Of a stretch of DNA of 52,146 bases, positions 51,558 through 52,146 are shown in pieces. The stretch covers positions 1 to 52,146 of the forward strand of contig CAZSTA010000002.1 of the NCBI GenBank assembly GCA_964609495.1, read 5' to 3'. The notes under the pieces were generated by a model. The model ran no database searches. It worked only from the letters and a program-made list of their open reading frames with translations, and was not told the DNA's origin. This DNA comes from CAZSTA01 sp964609495 [NCBI: uncultured bacterium] (lineage in GTDB: Bacteria; CAZSTA01). Every line of letters starts with the position of its first letter. The stretch's first letter is position 1. The position numbers were made by a program, and so were the translations under genes.

Positions 51558-52146
51558 ATGTTGAGAAGAGCTTTAGTTGTATTAATTGCCGTATCCTTAC
51601 TTCTAACCCTGAGTGTTATGAGCGAAGAGGCTATTGCTCAAGGGAGATTAGAGAAGAAGCCTGAGGTTCCTCAGGAGAAGATGACCACTTATACAGATGA
51701 AAAGAACGGCTTCTCGATCTCCTATCCCGAGGGCTGGGAGATAGGAACACCGGAGTATGCTATCTTATTGGTAATGGATAAAAAGGGGACAGAATTAGTG
51801 ATCTCCAGAGATGAAGTAGACCCAGGCACCTTTGTCCAAGATTACACCTCTATGATCGGAGATTGGCTGGAGGAGAATATGGATGATTATCAAGAGCTAG
51901 TGCTGGAGAAGGCGGCTGTCGCAGGGACAGGCGCAATGATGAGGATATACACCTATAGCTATACCGACGAAGAAGGTAAGAGCTATACCATTAAGGCTAT
52001 GGAGGCTTATGTATTGAAGGATAACTTCGGCTTCTCCATTGTTTGCGATACTTATGAGGACCTCTATGAGGAGAAAGAACCTCTCTTTGAGGGGGTAATA
52101 GAGAGCTTCAAGTTCACAACTCCTGCTGTTGTTTCGGAAGGATTGC
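51558..52146 (+). CDS. secreted PsbP/DcrB-like protein (partial, runs off the window)
   Basis: At least 196 residues are visible with no stop before the window edge. It begins MLRRALVVLIAVSLLLTLSV, a Sec signal peptide with cleavage near AIAQ, then a linker and the domain start YTDEKNGFSISYPEGWEI. FSISYPxGWE is typical of PsbP/DcrB/DUF1795-like domains, usually periplasmic or membrane-anchored proteins. The module continues to VIESFKF near residue 185, so the domain is complete and further sequence follows. TAAAGGAGAGTGTTATT precedes the ATG. Function unknown. Confidence 0.85.
   Translation, partial: MLRRALVVLIAVSLLLTLSVMSEEAIAQGRLEKKPEVPQEKMTTYTDEKNGFSISYPEGWEIGTPEYAILLVMDKKGTELVISRDEVDPGTFVQDYTSMIGDWLEENMDDYQELVLEKAAVAGTGAMMRIYTYSYTDEEGKSYTIKAMEAYVLKDNFGFSIVCDTYEDLYEEKEPLFEGVIESFKFTTPAVVSEGL

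Overview
The window looks like the chromosome of an uncultivated, anaerobic, Gram-negative (diderm) bacterium. The evidence is a four-subunit ferredoxin-dependent pyruvate oxidoreductase, a large outer-membrane barrel protein ending in phenylalanine, an MglA/roadblock polarity module, strong AAGGAGG ribosome binding sites, AGA/AGG and ATA codon preference and moderate-to-low GC. Gene content resembles Poribacteria, Aerophobota or Latescibacterota-like lineages. I cannot place it further, and TGA is an ordinary stop here.

Layout. 1-4 kb: the tail of an unseen gene, a Cys-type alpha/beta hydrolase, a uroporphyrinogen-decarboxylase-family protein, a stub of an amidohydrolase and an MFS transporter. 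4-12.6 kb (plus strand): a 1347-residue outer-membrane protein with an SprA-like motif and three carbohydrate-binding-like modules, a GH32 fructosidase, a CoA-disulfide-reductase/rhodanese fusion and an APH-type kinase. 12.7-25.5 kb (minus strand): a decayed glycosidase and three complete CUT1 sugar importers (binding protein plus two permeases, none with its own ATPase), with an orphan OppD/OppF ATPase pair between the second and third. 25.5-30 kb: a dispersed palindromic repeat, a foreign-looking secreted protein, then roadblock, MglA, PATAN and roadblock genes. 30-36.2 kb: porGDAB, recR, ybaB, dnaX and the large SRP RNA. 36.2-39 kb: a very compact mixed RNA/protein cluster of five tRNAs, tadA, a small membrane protein and an orphan DNA methyltransferase. 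39-51.4 kb: two more MFS transporters, serS, a C45 autoproteolytic hydrolase, a GH36 alpha-galactosidase, RNase R, a GT2 glycosyltransferase and coaBC. The window ends inside a secreted PsbP/DcrB-like protein.

How it fits together. The lifestyle appears to be fermentative oligosaccharide scavenging: extracellular or imported fructosides and galactosides (GH32, GH36, GH5-like remnant) feed three CUT1 importers that probably share one ATPase encoded elsewhere, and pyruvate is oxidised by PorABDG to acetyl-CoA and reduced ferredoxin. The three importer operons share an unusual design. Each has a long 5' leader with a second, near-perfect anti-Shine-Dalgarno match 55-82 nt upstream of the binding-protein gene, and each has a strong hairpin just after the binding-protein stop codon, which would favour an excess of binding protein. 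The importer at 13-16 kb additionally has a perfect-consensus promoter whose leader runs into an intrinsic terminator before the coding region, which suggests attenuation.
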